The notes under the pieces were generated by a model. The model searched no databases and was not told the origin of the DNA. It worked only from the letters and a program-made list of their open reading frames with translations. Positions 5,612 through 5,689 of a stretch of 5,689 nucleotides of DNA are shown one piece after another. Source of the stretch: Rhodospirillales bacterium (lineage in GTDB: Bacteria > Pseudomonadota > Alphaproteobacteria > MPNO01 > UBA2964); the NCBI GenBank assembly GCA_002727395.1, contig PBWY01000064.1, positions 1 to 5,689 of the forward strand. Reading direction: 5' to 3'. The translations under genes and the position numbers were made by a program. Position 1 is the stretch's first letter, and each line of letters opens with the position of its first letter.

Positions 5612-5689
5612 ATGAATATAAACCCTAATCGAGAAATATATGTGCAAGATACTACCCTTCGTGACGGAATGCATGCCATAAAGCATGCA
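5612..5689 (+). CDS. mhpE: 4-hydroxy-2-oxovalerate aldolase, first 26 codons (cut by window edge)
   Basis: The visible part reads DTTLRDGMHAIKH from residue 13, the N-terminal active-site motif of the DmpG/MhpE/BphI aldolases. Arg17, Asp18 (metal ligand) and His21 correspond to the catalytic Arg, Asp and His known in this family. The enzyme cleaves 4-hydroxy-2-oxopentanoate to pyruvate and acetaldehyde, using a divalent metal ion. The related HMG-CoA lyase/isopropylmalate synthase family shares TLRDG, but the Met-His pair after it and the gene order favour the aldolase. AAGGG at 5597-5601 is ten bases before this ATG. An in-frame GTG at 5606, overlapping the previous stop, is a possible alternative start with only four bases of spacing. 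The gene continues past the right edge. Confidence 0.9.
   Translation, partial: MNINPNREIYVQDTTLRDGMHAIKHA

Overview
The window reads as ordinary chromosome from an AT-rich (by eye) alphaproteobacterium. Three things suggest this. A multi-pass membrane gene of the DUF2232 type sits between rpsR and rplI. The fab genes (fabD then fabG) run divergently away from rpsF. S6 and L9 both carry long acidic C-terminal extensions. The species cannot be named from the sequence alone; a marine or free-living heterotroph is only a guess.

Layout. Positions 1-1282 (minus strand) hold the end-proximal part of a fatty acid synthesis operon: fabD, then the 5' part of fabG, which runs off the left edge. Positions 1283-1525 are a divergent regulatory region with candidate promoters in both directions, a perfect 6-bp-arm inverted repeat, and a structured-looking leader ahead of rpsF. 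Positions 1526-3757 (plus strand) are a tightly packed ribosomal operon: rpsF, rpsR (ATGA overlap), a DUF2232-like membrane protein, and rplI (TAATG overlap).

Positions 3758-3865 are a short gap with no convincing terminator, one plausible promoter, and two interleaved 8-bp inverted repeats that surround the next start codon. Positions 3866-5689 carry the lower part of an aromatic meta-cleavage pathway in operon order: a 2-oxopent-4-enoate hydratase (MhpD/DmpE type), an acylating acetaldehyde dehydrogenase (MhpF/DmpF type), and the first 26 codons of 4-hydroxy-2-oxovalerate aldolase (MhpE/DmpG type), cut by the right edge.

How the genes work together. FabD loads malonyl groups on ACP and FabG reduces the 3-ketoacyl-ACP. 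S6 and S18 bind next to each other on the 30S platform, and L9 belongs to the 50S subunit. The last three genes would convert 2-hydroxypenta-2,4-dienoate to pyruvate and acetyl-CoA, with acetaldehyde passed from aldolase to dehydrogenase. I see no mobile element, RNA gene, CRISPR array or clearly new system. The points most worth checking are the placement of the catabolic genes directly behind rplI, the repeats around the hydratase start, the rpsF leader, and the unexplained membrane gene in the ribosomal operon.
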